A stretch of DNA of 64,000 nt from Bosea sp. F3-2 (GTDB lineage: Bacteria; Pseudomonadota; Alphaproteobacteria; Rhizobiales; Beijerinckiaceae). Under the pieces are notes generated by a model that worked only from the letters and a program-made list of their open reading frames with translations, did not search any database and was not told the DNA's origin. Each line of letters starts with the position of its first letter. Position 1 is the stretch's first letter. Position numbers and translations under genes: made by a program. Below are positions 16,503 to 24,598 of the stretch, in pieces. Location: the NCBI RefSeq assembly GCF_008253865.1, contig NZ_CP042331.1, positions 6,289,501 through 6,353,500 of the forward strand. The letters are read 5' to 3'.

Positions 16503-17660
16503 ATGTCGCAGTCATCCAACACTCTCGGCCCTGTTCATTACGATGGAACGCTCGTGCTCGCGATCGAGCTGAGTAGCAAGAGTTGGGTTCTGGCGGCGCA
16601 GATCCCCGGTCTTCCGCAGACGCGGGCGAAGCGCACCATCGATCCGGACAAGCTCGCCCTTCAATCCGCGATCGACGGCTACCGCGCTCGTGCGGCTGCT
16701 GCCGGCCACTCGGTCGACCGGGTCATTGCGACCTATGAAGCCGGGTGGTCCGGGTTCTGGCTGGCAAGATGGCTCATCGCGATGGGCGTAGAGGTCCATG
16801 TCATCCAGCCTTCGAGCGTGCCCGTGGATCGGCGTATGCGCCGCGCGAAGTCCGACGGCATCGATGCCGAATTGCTCCTGCGCACGCTGCTCGCATGGCT
16901 CCGCGGCGAACCCCGCGTCTGTTCGATGGTGCCGATCCCTGATGAAGTCGACGAGGATGCCCGGCGCTGCGTCCGGGAACGGACCGAGCTGGTCTCCGAG
17001 CGTGTTGGCCTTGTCAACCGGATCGGTGCTGTTCTGGCGACGCTCGGAGCCGGCGACTACAATCCCCTTCTCCAAAATCGCCGCCGCCGGCTGGCTGAGC
17101 TGCGGACCGGGCTTGGCAAGCCGCTCCCGCCAAACGCGCTGGCCAAAATCGAACGATTGCTCACCAGGTTGGAACTTGTGATCGCGCAAATGGCGGAGTT
17201 GGAGCGCGACCGCGATGCCGTTGCCGAGGCCGTTGCGCCAGACGAAGGCGGCAAGATGATCCAGCAACTTTGCAGCCTGCGCGGCATCGGTGTGCAAAGC
17301 GCGACCGTGCTGGTCCGCGAGGCCTTTGTGCGCCGCTTTGCCAACGGGAAGGCGCTTGGCTCATACGCCGGTCTTGCTGCGACTCCGTACAGCAGCGGCG
17401 GGATCGAGCGCGAGCAAGGGATCGGAAAAGCTGGCAATCGACGGCTCAGAACCGTGATGGTCGAGCTCGCCTGGCTCTGGCAGCGCTATCAGCCTGGTAC
17501 AGCGCAAGTGGCCTGGTTCCGCGATCGCGTCGGCTCAACCGGCCGGCGTGTCCGCAAAGTGATGGTGGTCGCCCTCGCGCGCAAACTCCTGATCGCCCTG
17601 TGGAGGTTTGTCATTGACGGTATCGTGCCCGAGGGCGCGATCATGAAGCCCTCGGCGTAG
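16503..17660 (+). CDS. IS110-family transposase, second type
   Basis: The 385-residue protein is only distantly similar to the first transposase. It starts MSQSSNTLGPVHYDGTLVLA; the N-terminal catalytic block reads LAIELSSKSWVLAA with Glu where most IS110 proteins have Asp, followed by TYEAGWSGFWLARWL and AKSDGIDAELLLRTL. The C-terminal domain has LCSLRGIGVQSATVLVREAF, SYAGLAATPYSSGG with the likely nucleophile serine, and IGKAGNRRLRTVMVELAWLW. A long coiled segment (NALAKIERLLTRLELVIAQM) joins the domains. The frame is open and probably functional. Confidence 0.9.
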   Translation: MSQSSNTLGPVHYDGTLVLAIELSSKSWVLAAQIPGLPQTRAKRTIDPDKLALQSAIDGYRARAAAAGHSVDRVIATYEAGWSGFWLARWLIAMGVEVHVIQPSSVPVDRRMRRAKSDGIDAELLLRTLLAWLRGEPRVCSMVPIPDEVDEDARRCVRERTELVSERVGLVNRIGAVLATLGAGDYNPLLQNRRRRLAELRTGLGKPLPPNALAKIERLLTRLELVIAQMAELERDRDAVAEAVAPDEGGKMIQQLCSLRGIGVQSATVLVREAFVRRFANGKALGSYAGLAATPYSSGGIEREQGIGKAGNRRLRTVMVELAWLWQRYQPGTAQVAWFRDRVGSTGRRVRKVMVVALARKLLIALWRFVIDGIVPEGAIMKPSA

Positions 17661-18096
17661 ACCATCTCCGAGATCGGGCTGCACTGCTACGGCATTGCGG
17701 CCCGGTGATCCGAGGGAACGTCGCCGTTGTTCGGCGTGGCGCCTGGCGCCGTCTTCACAGAGTGGTGCCGTTCCTTTGGAGCTCTCCCGTCCCGTATGCG
17801 GGACAGTGGTCGGGATCGCCATCCCGCCGGATGTGAGGTTTGCAGGCAGGTCCTGCCGCGAGAGAGCTCACCTCGGTTCATGATCGGAAAAAACCGTTGA
17901 CCGGAGAATCATCATGTGAGGTCGAACACATGGCCGCACCGACCAGCCCTGCAGAACGCTCGAAAGCCCTTGCCAACGGAGAGCCGTCCACACATGGCGC
18001 GGTTGGGTCGCTTGGGAACGGAAGGTTCGCTGCTTTCGCTTGCGCGTTCCAGTCCGACACATCGACAAATATGGTGGCTGCGGGTGTTACGAGTCG
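17661..18096. other. 3' end of the second IS element and a short gene-free stretch
   Basis: From 17661 to about 17930 the DNA is the noncoding right end of the second IS110 element. It holds several hairpins, such as GTCCCG-TAT-CGGGAC-like sequence near 17788-17803 and GGGATCGCCATCCC near 17813-17826. Beyond it, the minus strand from about 18060 reads SDWNAQAKAANLPFPSDPTA for some 45 residues before entering the element; this could be the N-terminus of a gene cut by the insertion, but it has no good ribosome binding site. Confidence 0.4.
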
Positions 18097-18999
18097 CTAT
18101 TTGAGCGGCGTTCTCGCATATCGACCCGGCGGCTGGCCGACGTGGCGGCTGAAGGCCGTGCTGAAAGTGCTCGCGGAACCATAGCCGACACGCTTGGCGA
18201 CTTCGTCCAGCGCAACATCCTGGCCGCGCAGAATGTCCTTCGCCACAGCCATGCGCCAGGCGAGAAGATATTCCATCGGACGAAGCCCGACCGTGCGGGT
18301 GAAGCGGTCGAAGAAGGCGGAGCGCGACATTCCCGCTGCATCGGCGAGTTCGACTACCGTCCAGGCGCGTTGCGGATCGCCGTGCATATCGCGCAATGCC
18401 TTTGCAACGCGTGCATCCGACAGCCCGCGCAGCAGGCCGGGCGGCGTATCCTTTCCTTGCGACGACCGCAGCGCTTCGATCAGAAGCACTTCGACGAGGC
18501 GGGCTAGCACGAGGTCGCGGCCGACATTCTCTGCGTTCGCCTCCTCGCCGACGAGCCGCACAAGCGTGGACAGCCGCTCGACGCCGCGGATGTGCACGAT
18601 TGTCGGCAGCAACGACACCAGCAGAGCGGTATCCGGCGAACCGAACTCGAAATAGCCACCGAGCAGGCGGACATCGGGTGGGCCATCGGGGCGGCCATGC
18701 CGGACCTCCTCCGTCGGGGCAGGCGTCGCCTTGGGATCGATGCGCTTTGGCGTCGCCCGCTCGAAGCCCGACATGGTGAAGGCCGGCGTTGCCGGCAGCA
18801 GCACGAAATCACCGTTCTCGAGCGTGACAGGCTGCTCTCCATCGACCGCAAGGCGGCATCTGCCCTCTAGGACGGCACAGAAGCCCGGCTTGCCGAAGGC
18901 GGAATAGCGAACGGCCCAGGGACCTGCGCCGCTCATGCCCTTGGAGAAGACCGCGCGCGGCCGCAGCAATTCGATGACTTGGGTGAGCGGATCGAACAT
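18097..18999 (-). CDS. AraC-family transcriptional regulator (cupin_6 type)
   Basis: The 300-residue protein has an N-terminal sensor of the cupin_6 kind (AVFSKGMSGAGPWAVRYSAF, GFCAVLEGRCRLAVDGE, GDFVLLPATPAF) and a C-terminal AraC double helix-turn-helix (WTVVELADAAGMSRSAFFDR, ILRGQDVALDEVAKRVGYGS). It is divergent from an SDR gene across about 95 bases, an arrangement seen widely in proteobacteria for regulators that control the neighbouring oxidoreductase. The inducer is unknown. Confidence 0.88.
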   Translation of the reverse strand: MFDPLTQVIELLRPRAVFSKGMSGAGPWAVRYSAFGKPGFCAVLEGRCRLAVDGEQPVTLENGDFVLLPATPAFTMSGFERATPKRIDPKATPAPTEEVRHGRPDGPPDVRLLGGYFEFGSPDTALLVSLLPTIVHIRGVERLSTLVRLVGEEANAENVGRDLVLARLVEVLLIEALRSSQGKDTPPGLLRGLSDARVAKALRDMHGDPQRAWTVVELADAAGMSRSAFFDRFTRTVGLRPMEYLLAWRMAVAKDILRGQDVALDEVAKRVGYGSASTFSTAFSRHVGQPPGRYARTPLK

Positions 19000-19095
19000 T
19001 CGGACTATTACAAATGAAATGCGGACTTATGATTGATGATAGTCCTGATTGTGAAGGCCATTTCTCTCTCGTCAACACGAAAGAGGACCTTCTCC

Positions 19096-19845
19096 ATGAA
19101 AACCGTGCTCATCACCGGCTGCTCGTCAGGCTACGGCCTGGAAACCGCACGCCATTTCCATGATCAGGGCTGGACCGTCATCGCCACCATGCGGAATCCG
19201 CGCGAGGGCAACCTGCCGAAGTCGGACCGGCTGCGCGTGCTGCCGCTCGATGTCACCAAGCCTGAAAGCATTGCCGCCGCCCTCGACGCGAGCGGGCCCA
19301 TCGACGCTCTCGTCAACAATGCCGGCATTGGCGTGGTCGGCGCCTTCGAGGCCACGCCCATGGCGCATGTGCGCAAGGTCTTCGAGACCAACACATTCGG
19401 CGTGATGGCGATGACGCAGGCAGTCATCCCGCAGTTCCGCGCGCGCCGCTCGGGCGTCGTCGTCAACGTGACATCGAGCGTGACGCTTGCCCCTATGCCG
19501 CTGGCAGCGGCCTACACCGCGAGCAAGCAGGCCATCGAAGGCTTCACGGGGTCCCTGGCGCACGAACTCGGACACTTCGGTGTCCGGGCCAAGCTGGTCG
19601 AGCCGGGCTACGGGCCGACGACACGCTTCGCGCAGAACACCAATGTGCGCATCGAGGACCTGATTCCGGAAGCCTATGCCGCATTTGCTGCCCCGATTTT
19701 CGAGGCGTTCGCAAAGCCGGCAATGGTGACGAAGGAGACCGATGTGGCAGAAGCCGTCTGGCAGGCGGTCAATGACGTCTCCGGGCAGCTCCGGTTTCCC
19801 GCAGGTCCCGACGCCATAGCCCTGGCGCAAGCGCTCCCGGGCTGA
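19096..19845 (+). CDS. SDR-family oxidoreductase
   Basis: The 249-residue protein starts MKTVLITGCSSGYGLETARH, the form of the nucleotide-binding motif typical of NADP-linked classical SDRs. DALVNNAGIGVVGAFE and the active-site Tyr/Lys pair in AAYTASKQAIEGFTGSLAHE are present, with Ser in VVNVTSSVTLAP. The C-terminal half (FGVRAKLVEPGYGPTTRFAQ) lacks family-specific hints, so the substrate is unknown. ATG 19096 follows an AGGACCTTCTCC leader and is preferred over an upstream in-frame ATG because the motif sits at residue 8 as usual. It is divergent from an AraC regulator. Confidence 0.88.
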   Translation: MKTVLITGCSSGYGLETARHFHDQGWTVIATMRNPREGNLPKSDRLRVLPLDVTKPESIAAALDASGPIDALVNNAGIGVVGAFEATPMAHVRKVFETNTFGVMAMTQAVIPQFRARRSGVVVNVTSSVTLAPMPLAAAYTASKQAIEGFTGSLAHELGHFGVRAKLVEPGYGPTTRFAQNTNVRIEDLIPEAYAAFAAPIFEAFAKPAMVTKETDVAEAVWQAVNDVSGQLRFPAGPDAIALAQALPG

Positions 19846-19907
19846 GAACCGCCCGGAGATAACGAAAGGCGGCGCGACTTAAACGACCTTGCCGCCATCG
19901 TAACCTT

Positions 19908-20220
19908 TCAGCGCAACAATCCACCGAGGATGCCGGCGACGTGCTGAAGCGCGGCATCCTTCGCGCGCCAGCGATGCCAAGCGAGATGCAGCAGAAAACC
20001 GGGCACTGGAACAGGTGGCAGGAAGGATACGAGCCCTTCGAAGTCGGGCAGGATGCGCGAGGGCAGCAGGGCGATCATGTCCGAGCCCAGAAGCAAGCCC
20101 GGCACCATCTGGAAGTTCGGCGCCGTGACAGGCCACGGCTTACCCATTCGGCGTCGACCGGCGTGCGCGTGTCGCCCCGGCCCGAAAGGATATGTGGATA
20201 GCCCTGAAATGTCCGGTTAC
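19908..20220 (-). pseudogene. C-terminal fragment of a LysR-type regulator, frameshifted
   Basis: On the minus strand from about 20220 one frame reads FQGYPHILSGRGDTRTPVDAEW, then a shifted frame carries VTAPNFQMVPGLLLGSDMIA, LLPSRILPDFEGLVSFLPP and HLAWHRWRAKDAALQHVAG to a stop at 19908. This is the end of the substrate-binding domain of LysR regulators. The DNA-binding domain and first sensor lobe are gone. It lies between an SDR gene and an intact LysR gene. Confidence 0.6.
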
Positions 20221-20368
20221 GGACGGCGAGGCAAAGTCCGCAAATGGCGCGGGGCTACCCCGATCGTTGGCAACTTTGAATTGGCATGTTGATGAGGCGT
20301 AGCCAGCGAGTGCCGGCCACGAGGATAAGGAGCTATCATTCGAAAGGGCTCATAAGGCACTCTAATTA

Positions 20369-21262
20369 ATGGCGCAGCCGAACTTCAACGATCTCGCCGC
20401 CTTCGCCATGGTCGCAAAGGAGCGTAGCTTCACCAAGGCTGGTGCCAAGCTGGGAGTCTCGCAGTCCGCTCTCAGCCAGACCATCAAGGCTCTCGAGGAA
20501 CGCCTCAGATTGCGGCTTCTGACGCGCACGACCCGAAGCGTCGCCCCCACCGAAGCCGGCATGCGGCTTCTCGAAACCATCGCGCCGCGCTTCGACGAGA
20601 TCGAGGCGGAGATTGCGGCGCTTGGCGAATTGCGGGGCAAGCCGGCCGGGACGATCCGCATCACGGCCGGAGAACATGCTGCGATCGCAGCCCTGCAACC
20701 CGCCCTGAGGCGCTTCCTACCGGATCATCCCGACATCAAGGTCGAGATCATCGTCGACTATGGCCTCGTCGACATCGTGGCGGCGGGCTACGATGCGGGG
20801 GTGCGCTTGGGCGAACAGGTTGCAAAGGACATGATCGCCGTCCGGATCGGCCCCGAGATGCGCATGGCCGTGGTCGGATCGCCGGCCTATTTCAAGCGCT
20901 ACGGTATTCCGGAAACGCCGCAGGATCTGACCTCTCACAACTGCATCGCGTCTCGTCTCCCGACCTATGGCGGGCTGTTTCCCTGGGGCCTCGAAAAAGA
21001 TGGCCGCGAGGTCAAGGTGCGTGGCGAAGGGCAACTCGTGTTCAACAGCCTCGCGCTCCGCCTGAGTTCGGCGATCGACGGCCTTGGGCTGGCCTACATC
21101 CCTGAGGATCAGGCGATCCCTCATATCCGTGCGGGCAGGCTCATACGGGTGCTCGAGGATTGGTGTCCGCCATTCCCCGGCTATCATCTCTACTATCCAA
21201 GCCGGCGGCATTTCTCGCCGGCCCTGTCGGTGCTCGTCGACGTCCTGCGCTATCGCGGTTGA
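20369..21262 (+). CDS. LysR-family transcriptional regulator
   Basis: The 297-residue regulator has the N-terminal winged helix-turn-helix (FNDLAAFAMVAKERSFTKAG, KLGVSQSALSQTIKALEERL, LLTRTTRSVAPTEAG) and a periplasmic-binding-protein-like sensor with GTIRITAGEHAAIAAL and DIVAAGYDAGVRLGEQVAKD. This is the CrgA/DsdC-like subgroup that often controls adjacent hydrolase or oxidoreductase genes. It converges on an alpha/beta hydrolase gene, overlapping its 3' end by 13 bases. The target may be the exported-protein cluster at 21-24 kb, which is an inference from position only. Confidence 0.9.
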   Translation: MAQPNFNDLAAFAMVAKERSFTKAGAKLGVSQSALSQTIKALEERLRLRLLTRTTRSVAPTEAGMRLLETIAPRFDEIEAEIAALGELRGKPAGTIRITAGEHAAIAALQPALRRFLPDHPDIKVEIIVDYGLVDIVAAGYDAGVRLGEQVAKDMIAVRIGPEMRMAVVGSPAYFKRYGIPETPQDLTSHNCIASRLPTYGGLFPWGLEKDGREVKVRGEGQLVFNSLALRLSSAIDGLGLAYIPEDQAIPHIRAGRLIRVLEDWCPPFPGYHLYYPSRRHFSPALSVLVDVLRYRG

Positions 21263-22290
21263 TGCCGGATCCAAAAGCGGATCGCGTCGTCGATCCAGCC
21301 TTCGGCGCTCGTGCCGATGCCCAGGCCGAAACCATGGCCGACGCCGGGATATTCGCGATAAGCGACTTCGGTCCCGGCACGACGCAGCGCGCTGACGCGC
21401 CGCTGCATGGCGGAAGGTGGAGAGATGCCGTCCTGCTCGCCGATCACGACGAAGGTCGGGGGCTCATCGGCAGCAAGGTCGGAATGGGCCGTATAGGCGA
21501 TCACGACGGCTGACGGCTTGGCGAGCTCCGGGTGGCCAAACTTTGCCGTTCCATGGCTACCGATCGAAGCCGCCATGCGGGCGCCGGCGGAGCTGCCCCA
21601 GAGCGAATAGCTGGCCGTGCCGACGCCAAGCCTGTCCGCGTTCTGGGAAACGAAGCTGATCGCGGCGGCGAAATCCTGTGTCGCCACCGCGCCACCAAGT
21701 CCGGCGCGATACTTCAGCATGAAGGCGTTGAAGCCGGCCTCGCTGATCTTGGCGGCGTAGGGAAAGCCCTCATGGACGGAGCCGACATAGGCGAAGCCGC
21801 CGCCCGGGCAGATGACGGCGAAAGGAGCGCCGGGGCGTCCGCGGAAAAAGAACAGCCCTGTCTGGGCCTTCGGCTGCTCGCGCTTGTCCGCGTCGGAGTA
21901 GATGTCGAAGAAGATCGTCCGGCCTTGGCCTGCATCGTCGATCATGCGGTTCAGCGCAGCGACGGTCGACGCCGCATCGACATGATTGTGATAGGGCAGC
22001 AGGCTTCCGATCGCATCCAGCGGCGTGCGCTCGTTGTAAGCGCGATCATCCCAGGGCAGGACCCGGCCTGCAAAGCCCGTGAAGGCAGGATGACGCAGCA
22101 GGTCGCCGATCGTGCTGTCGGGATTGAGATGAGGGTATTTGCTGTCGATCTGCGAACTCTCTGATCGTTCCTCGCCACTCTGGTGCGGCCGGGCGATGCC
22201 AAGCCTGGATGGCGCGACGAGAAGCGCCAGGGCGAGGCAGCCCCGTCGCGATGCGCGGCTCGGGAATGGAACGCGAATGCCGGCGTTCAT
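21250..22290 (-). CDS. Exported alpha/beta hydrolase (BD-FAE/esterase-like)
   Basis: The 346-residue protein has an N-terminal export signal (RRGCLALALLVAPSRLGIAR). The hydrolase fold starts with IFFDIYSDADKREQPKAQTG, an oxyanion segment CPGGGFAYVGSVHEGFPYAA, the nucleophile in WGSSAGARMA, the acid in VIGEQDGISPP and a histidine in YPGVGHGFGLG. The HGGGF-type oxyanion (here PGGGF) resembles carboxylesterases and kynurenine-formamidase-like enzymes. It is the last gene of the five-gene export cluster, 6 bases after the DUF4405 gene. Substrate unknown. Confidence 0.8.
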   Translation of the reverse strand: MNAGIRVPFPSRASRRGCLALALLVAPSRLGIARPHQSGEERSESSQIDSKYPHLNPDSTIGDLLRHPAFTGFAGRVLPWDDRAYNERTPLDAIGSLLPYHNHVDAASTVAALNRMIDDAGQGRTIFFDIYSDADKREQPKAQTGLFFFRGRPGAPFAVICPGGGFAYVGSVHEGFPYAAKISEAGFNAFMLKYRAGLGGAVATQDFAAAISFVSQNADRLGVGTASYSLWGSSAGARMAASIGSHGTAKFGHPELAKPSAVVIAYTAHSDLAADEPPTFVVIGEQDGISPPSAMQRRVSALRRAGTEVAYREYPGVGHGFGLGIGTSAEGWIDDAIRFWIRHQPR

Positions 22291-22296
22291 CGTCGC

Positions 22297-23031
22297 TCAC
22301 TTGATCGGCGCGCGCTGGCGCTCTTCGCCGACAGCCAGGCGTTCCGACCTATGCCCCTTCGCCGACAGGCCGAGCTGGAGCAGCTTCAGCCCGTAATATG
22401 TGACGACCATCACGAGCCCGGCGACGGCTGCGCAATGGATGAAGAAGCCCGCGACCGCTTCTTCAAAGTTCCACCAATCCAGCGTCATCTGCATGGAGAG
22501 CTTCGTACCCAGGCCGAGCTGGTGGAAGCTCCAGACACCATGGATCGCGATGGCCACCGCGATCGCCCGCAGCACGAGCGTTCGCAGCGGGTTGGTTCCT
22601 TTGATCCCGAGCAGGTTGCGCGCCACGCCCATCAGCATCGGCCAGCGCAGGCCGAGATGGATCGCGACGATAACGAGGCCCCAGTAGGCTGCCAGCGTAT
22701 GGATCTGGCGCACCGTGAAGCCACCCCAGGGCGGGAGATACGGAGCCAGCGCGTTCGAGATCAGCACGCTGGTGACGAGCAATATCAGCATCGCGGTCAG
22801 CAGCGCGAAGGTGAGCCCGGCATTGAAGATGCTGCGCGGCTCTCGCCGCGTACGCGACAGGCTCCCGTACCAGCGCCGGTTGAAGACGTTATGGGCGATG
22901 AGGAGCAGGAACATGACCGTTCCTGCGAGCTCGTGGACCGCATTGCCCAGCCACCAATAGGCGAGGGCGAGCAGCAGCAAGACTGCGGCGAGGCCATCGA
23001 GCCACAGCCGAAGGAGGAAGACCCGGCTCAC
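22297..23031 (-). CDS. DUF4405 membrane b-type cytochrome
   Basis: The 244-residue protein starts at GTG 23031 (GGGAG 7 bases upstream) as VSRVFLLRLWLDGLAAVLLL. Four to six membrane helices are visible, with paired histidines on helices in the manner of cytochrome b561-like proteins: HELAGTVMFLLLIAHNVFNRRWY, RQIHTLAAYWGLVIVAIHLG and FHQLGLG. The first helix pair with H..........H is the DUF4405 signature, thought to bind two haems and move electrons between quinol and periplasmic partners. The P460 gene ends 11 bases upstream, so this is the likely membrane partner of that cytochrome. Confidence 0.82.
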   Translation of the reverse strand: MSRVFLLRLWLDGLAAVLLLLALAYWWLGNAVHELAGTVMFLLLIAHNVFNRRWYGSLSRTRREPRSIFNAGLTFALLTAMLILLVTSVLISNALAPYLPPWGGFTVRQIHTLAAYWGLVIVAIHLGLRWPMLMGVARNLLGIKGTNPLRTLVLRAIAVAIAIHGVWSFHQLGLGTKLSMQMTLDWWNFEEAVAGFFIHCAAVAGLVMVVTYYGLKLLQLGLSAKGHRSERLAVGEERQRAPIK

Positions 23032-23042
23032 GACACGCTCCC

Positions 23043-23525
23043 TTATTTGACCGGCGTGCCGTCGAAGCGCGGGATGCGATAGCCGGTGAACAGGTACTCG
23101 CTGCCCGACTGGCTGCTGTGGCAGGACTGGCAGCGCGCCGTGTTGTCGCTGGTGTTGATCGTGCGGTCCGGCCAGAACCACTGGAACTGCCAGTCGCCGG
23201 TGCGGCGGCGTTCATCGTAATCAGCGCCCCAGCCCTGACCTTTCTCCATCACGAAGTAGCGGAAGAGCTTGCCGTCGCGGTGGTCGACGAGCACGAAATG
23301 CGTGCCTGCGGGCACCGGTTGGCGGTTTTTGATCGCCTGGATCGCCTCGGGCGTCGTCATGATGTGCTCCATGACGTTGCCGCGCCGCACCGTGGTGTAG
23401 TGCACCAGCTTGTCGAGCTGTGGGAAGGTGACCTTGTTGGCCTCGGCATGGACCTGCCAGCCGACTGTAAGCACGACGGCCATGGACAAGCTCGTCAGGA
23501 TGATCTGGCGTGTTGGGATTTTCAT
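23043..23525 (-). CDS. Cytochrome P460-family periplasmic protein
   Basis: The 160-residue protein has a signal peptide (IILTSLSMAVVLTVGWQVHA), then the P460-fold (YTTVRRGNVMEHIMTTPEA, THFVLVDHRDGKLFRYFVME, WGADYDERR, WQFQWFWPD). A single covalent haem site CQSCH lies at residues 132-136. Known P460 proteins oxidise hydroxylamine or act in NO defence, but most family members in rhizobia are uncharacterised. I do not see the position of the cross-linking lysine with confidence. It sits between a periplasmic cupin and a DUF4405 membrane cytochrome. Confidence 0.85.
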   Translation of the reverse strand: MKIPTRQIILTSLSMAVVLTVGWQVHAEANKVTFPQLDKLVHYTTVRRGNVMEHIMTTPEAIQAIKNRQPVPAGTHFVLVDHRDGKLFRYFVMEKGQGWGADYDERRRTGDWQFQWFWPDRTINTSDNTARCQSCHSSQSGSEYLFTGYRIPRFDGTPVK

Positions 23526-23564
23526 GATGGTCTCGTGAGGGGCCAGGGGTGCTGCACGCGGCCG

Positions 23565-24047
23565 CTAGCGCCGGTACTGCTCATCCGTGACGTGCTCCAG
23601 CCAATCCACGGTCTTGCCGTCGAGCGCCTCAGAGATGGCGACATGTGTCATTCCGGTGGTCGGCGTGGCGCCGTGCCAGTGCTTGACGCCGGGCGGAATC
23701 CAGACGACGTCGCCTTGGTGGATGTCCTGAATCGCTCCACCCCAGTGCTGCACCAGCCCAGCGCCAGCCATGACGATGAGGATCTGGCCAAGCGGATGCG
23801 TGTGCCAGGCGGTGCGTGCGCCGGGCTCGAATGTCACCGTGCCGCCGCTGACCCGCGCCGGTGCGGTGCCCTTGAACGGACCGTCGACGCGCACGGATCC
23901 CGTGAAATTCTGGGCGGCGCCGACGCTCGGCTTCTGAGAGCCGGCGCGTTGGACGACGACCTCCTGGCCGGTCTGGGCGAAGGCCGAAGCTGCGGGCAGC
24001 AGCATGGCGATGAGTGTGAGTCCTGGAGCGAACATCCTGGCCATCAT
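23565..24047 (-). CDS. Exported cupin-domain protein
   Basis: The 160-residue protein has a signal peptide (FAPGLTLIAMLLPAASAFAQ) and one small cupin barrel. Motif 1 reads FEPGARTAWHTHPLGQILIV (His-X-His) and motif 2 GDVVWIPPGVKHWHGATP, giving a likely metal site. Such RmlC-like cupins are commonly coupled to carboxymuconolactone-decarboxylase-fold proteins. The ATG overlaps the stop of the latter gene here by four bases. No activity can be named. Confidence 0.87.
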   Translation of the reverse strand: MMARMFAPGLTLIAMLLPAASAFAQTGQEVVVQRAGSQKPSVGAAQNFTGSVRVDGPFKGTAPARVSGGTVTFEPGARTAWHTHPLGQILIVMAGAGLVQHWGGAIQDIHQGDVVWIPPGVKHWHGATPTTGMTHVAISEALDGKTVDWLEHVTDEQYRR

Positions 24048-24508
24048 TTCGGCTTGAAGACGTCGCGGGCGACCGTGATCGCCGTGATGGCGTTCGGCCA
24101 GCCGGTGTAGAAGGCGAGCTGGGTGATCGCCTCGACGAGCTCCTCCTCCTTGACACCGTTCTGTCGCGCCAGCGCGAGATGGGAGCGGAGCTGGTCGGGA
24201 CGGTTCAGCGCGATCAGCGCGCTGACGGTGACGAGGCTGCGATCGCGCTTGGCGAGGCCCGGTCGCTCCCAGATGTCGCCGAACAGCACGTTGTCGGTGA
24301 GTTCCGCCATCTTCGGCGCGATGTCGCCCATCAGTTGCTGAGCGCGAGACGGCGACTTGGCCGGAGCTGTATTGGAGGCGGCGGGAGGCTGGTTTTGGGC
24401 GATCGCCATCGTGGACATTCCTCCGGAAAGAACCAGGCCGGCTGCGGCAAACAGATTTCTGGCGAGCGTCTTCAACGTGCGTGTCTCTTCAGATCGGGGG
24501 AAGAACAC
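24044..24508 (-). CDS. Exported carboxymuconolactone-decarboxylase (AhpD-like) fold protein
   Basis: The 154-residue protein has an export signal (TLARNLFAAAGLVLSGGMST, MAIAQ) followed by the CMD fold: RDRSLVTVSALIALNRPDQL, RSHLALARQNGVKEEELVEA and FYTGWPNAITAITVARDVF. This is the gamma-carboxymuconolactone decarboxylase type without the AhpD CxxC pair. Export of this fold is unusual. The start is uncertain: ATG 24508 or an in-frame TTG 24475 closer to the signal peptide. It is the first gene of the five-gene cluster. Confidence 0.82.
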   Translation of the reverse strand: MFFPRSEETRTLKTLARNLFAAAGLVLSGGMSTMAIAQNQPPAASNTAPAKSPSRAQQLMGDIAPKMAELTDNVLFGDIWERPGLAKRDRSLVTVSALIALNRPDQLRSHLALARQNGVKEEELVEAITQLAFYTGWPNAITAITVARDVFKPK

Positions 24509-24598
24509 GGCGTCTCGAAACGGGCCCGGGACGCCATGCTAGTGACAGCTTTCACTGGAGACCCGTCGGCAAACGAGGTGGCCGCGGGCTATGAGCGG

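Larger units (their letters stand above)
15063..17930 (+). mobile_element. Two tandem IS110-family insertion sequences (ends not resolved)
   Basis: Two unrelated-looking IS110-type transposase genes follow each other in the same orientation, separated by 243 bases. IS110 elements lack obvious terminal inverted repeats, so exact ends cannot be set by eye. The first element plausibly starts between 15100 and 15200 and its 3' noncoding end lies within 16260-16450; the second ends near 17930, after a GC-rich, hairpin-rich segment. Neither transposase shows an internal stop. No cargo gene lies between them. Confidence 0.7.

Noticed and set aside
15063..17930. Composite transposon made by two IS elements
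   Set aside because: The two transposases are of different types, in the same direction, and enclose no cargo.
17878..18060. Minus-strand frame reading SDWNAQAKAANLPFPSDPTA
   Set aside because: The sequence looks protein-like and may be the start of a gene cut by the IS element, but it lacks a ribosome binding site and I know no family, so it is only mentioned in the region entry.
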